The position numbers and the translations under genes were made by a program. A DNA stretch of 32,614 bases from Bacteroidota bacterium. Lineage in GTDB: Bacteria; Bacteroidota; Bacteroidia; Cytophagales; Cyclobacteriaceae. The stretch's first letter is position 1. The number at the start of each line of letters is the position of its first letter. The DNA is taken from positions 1 through 32,614 of the forward strand of contig JAEYXN010000201.1 of assembly GCA_023431285.1 (NCBI GenBank), given 5' to 3'. The notes under the pieces are model-generated. The model had not been told where the DNA came from. It ran no database searches and saw only the letters and a list, made by a program, of their open reading frames with translations. This document shows, in pieces, positions 31,314 through 32,614 of the stretch.

Positions 31314-32471
31314 TCATACTTTTTTGAATGCCGTTCCACTACAAAGGTACAAAACCGCAAGAAGTCCGAGCCCTGCGCAAACCACAAAGATAGTGGGGAT
31401 ATTTTCATCGCGGTTTGAGAAGATCAACCCTGAAACGAAGGCACCAAGGCCGATGCCCATCTCCATAAAAATATAAAGAGAAGAAACGCCTCTCCCCTTC
31501 TTTTCAGGATCACTTAAATCGGTTGCCCACGCCAGCAAAGTCGGAGAAGTTATTCCCTGACCAAAGCCATAGATCACTACTGCGATGATCACCATGATCC
31601 TTGTTTCAGCAACGGCCATCATCACCATAGCAACGGTCAGTGTGATGATTGATGCAATCACCACACGCTTCCTGCCAAACACATCTGACGCCTTGCCTCC
31701 AAAGAATCTTACAGAGAACGAAGCGAAGGTGAAGTATGTAAACAGCAGACCTTTGTTTTTGATCCCGATCAGTTCGCTGTAGTCTGGAAGTATGGTTATC
31801 ACAGCCCCGAATGCGTAGGCTGACAGAACCATAACGACGCAGGGTGTAACGACACGTGCTTCAAAAATATCTTCCCGGTTTATTTTAAGAAGCCCTGGAT
31901 GAAGGCGCACTTTATGTGGAAGGGTTTCACGCAGGCCCAACAGGATCACTGAGGATGCGAGAGCAAATACTGCAGAGCAGATGAATACAGAGTTCAGCCC
32001 TGTGTAGGTTGCGATCGTTCCGCCGAGGGCTGCTCCACCTGCCATGCCGAGCATGCTGGCGGTCCCGAGGATTCCCATTCCTTCACCGCGTCTTTCAACG
32101 GGGAGGATATCCGCCAGATATGCGGTTTGCCCTGTGGGAGTAAACCCGGTTGAGAAACCATGGACCAGGCGGATCCAGAGAATACCAGAAACGAAAGCCA
32201 GCAGAGGATACGCGAGACTACAAACGAAACAGACGATGGATCCGAAGACAATGACAGGAATCCGCCCAATGGAGTCCGCGAGTTTTCCGCTGAAAGGACG
32301 GGAGATCATGGCGGTGATGGTGAACAACGCAATGATCAATCCTTTGTGCTCCGCGCCGCCGAGAGACTCAAGGTATCCCGGCAGCTCTGGAATGATCATG
32401 TTAAAGCTCGCGAAAAAAAGGAGTGAACTAGTGCAAAGAAGCCAGAACTGCGAGGTATAGATCTTTTTCAA
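31314..32471 (-). CDS. MFS transporter (drug/sugar efflux type)
   Basis: This 385-residue protein has 12 predicted membrane helices. Motif A is present in loop 2-3 (GKLADSIGRIPV) and repeated in loop 8-9 (GGKASDVFGRKRV), and motif B-like WIRLVHGFSTGFTPTG occurs in helix 4. The pattern fits DHA1/YfcJ-like efflux permeases of ~390 residues. The substrate cannot be inferred. It is upstream of and tightly spaced (3 nt) with the YhhN gene, and 63 bp from the end of prfB on the same strand. Confidence 0.9.
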   Translation of the reverse strand: MKKIYTSQFWLLCTSSLLFFASFNMIIPELPGYLESLGGAEHKGLIIALFTITAMISRPFSGKLADSIGRIPVIVFGSIVCFVCSLAYPLLAFVSGILWIRLVHGFSTGFTPTGQTAYLADILPVERRGEGMGILGTASMLGMAGGAALGGTIATYTGLNSVFICSAVFALASSVILLGLRETLPHKVRLHPGLLKINREDIFEARVVTPCVVMVLSAYAFGAVITILPDYSELIGIKNKGLLFTYFTFASFSVRFFGGKASDVFGRKRVVIASIITLTVAMVMMAVAETRIMVIIAVVIYGFGQGITSPTLLAWATDLSDPEKKGRGVSSLYIFMEMGIGLGAFVSGLIFSNRDENIPTIFVVCAGLGLLAVLYLCSGTAFKKV

Positions 32472-32534
32472 TAGTCAGACTAATTGCAAATGCCGTAAGT
32501 AATCGATCCGATGAAAATATGCGGAACTGACAAC

Positions 32535-32614
32535 TTAAGCCTTCTGCGTTTCCTGTGCTCCAAGGAGAAATGCCTTTATAAAATCATCGAGGTCACCATC
32601 GAGAACAGACTGCG
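32535..32614 (-). CDS. prfB: Peptide chain release factor 2, C-terminal end (runs off right edge)
   Basis: The minus-strand frame ending at TAA 32537-32535 reads QSVLDGDLDDFIKAFLLGAQ then ETQKA. The VLDGDLDxFI segment is the characteristic C-terminus of bacterial release factor 2, which ends translation at UGA and UAA. Only 25 residues are in the window, so the GGQ loop, anticodon-like SPF motif and programmed frameshift site cannot be seen. Confidence 0.85.
   Translation of the reverse strand, partial: QSVLDGDLDDFIKAFLLGAQETQKA

Overview
The window looks like chromosomal DNA of a Bacteroidota bacterium, most likely a Cytophagales relative. Three things point there. Several genes are preceded by the Bacteroidota promoter form (TTG/TTTG, about 19-21 bp, then TAnnTTTG). 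Secreted lipoproteins carry an acidic stretch just after the lipobox cysteine. The signalling genes (LytS/LytTR pairs, TPR histidine kinases, poly-HAMP kinases, single-domain REC proteins) are typical of the phylum. I see no phage, plasmid, IS transposase or CRISPR array.

Left part (1-7342) is a signalling block. A minus-strand poly-HAMP protein, probably a hybrid kinase, runs off the left edge as an array of 92-residue HAMP units. Divergent from it are a CHASE3-HAMP histidine kinase and a tightly coupled single-domain response regulator. Two small secreted proteins of unknown function and a REC-histidine kinase follow on the minus strand.

7343-11176 holds an envelope pair on the plus strand (alpha/beta-hydrolase lipoprotein, then an M23 peptidase lipoprotein with SH3-like C-terminus). 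They converge, with one base between stop codons, on a membrane PAS-coil-PAS protein that has no output domain.

11177-11896 is the strangest stretch. A tRNA-Arg(CCT) is followed on its own strand by two tandem units of about 230-250 bp. Each unit combines a long hairpin with the first ~40 codons of a four-helix-bundle (S23/IVS-like) gene, cut at the same point in both copies.

12063-20136 is mostly metabolic or housekeeping: a PaaN-type aldehyde dehydrogenase behind a DUF4197 lipoprotein, cinA, a 2-oxo acid dehydrogenase E2, an orphan ParA-like ATPase overlapping a small unknown partner, and a trans-sulfuration PLP enzyme overlapping a four-helix membrane protein.

20144-28803 contains an orphan LytTR regulator, a triple-FAS1 lipoprotein, an MFS transporter, a TPR histidine kinase, and a compact module (LiaF-like protein, DUF4288 protein, LytS-type kinase, LytTR response regulator) that reads as one envelope-stress type operon.

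28804-32614 has a possible minus-strand structured RNA or 3' UTR with a terminator, an IMPACT/YigZ protein, a DUF2807 secreted protein, a YhhN/lysoplasmalogenase-MFS pair, and the 3' end of prfB (release factor 2) at the right edge.
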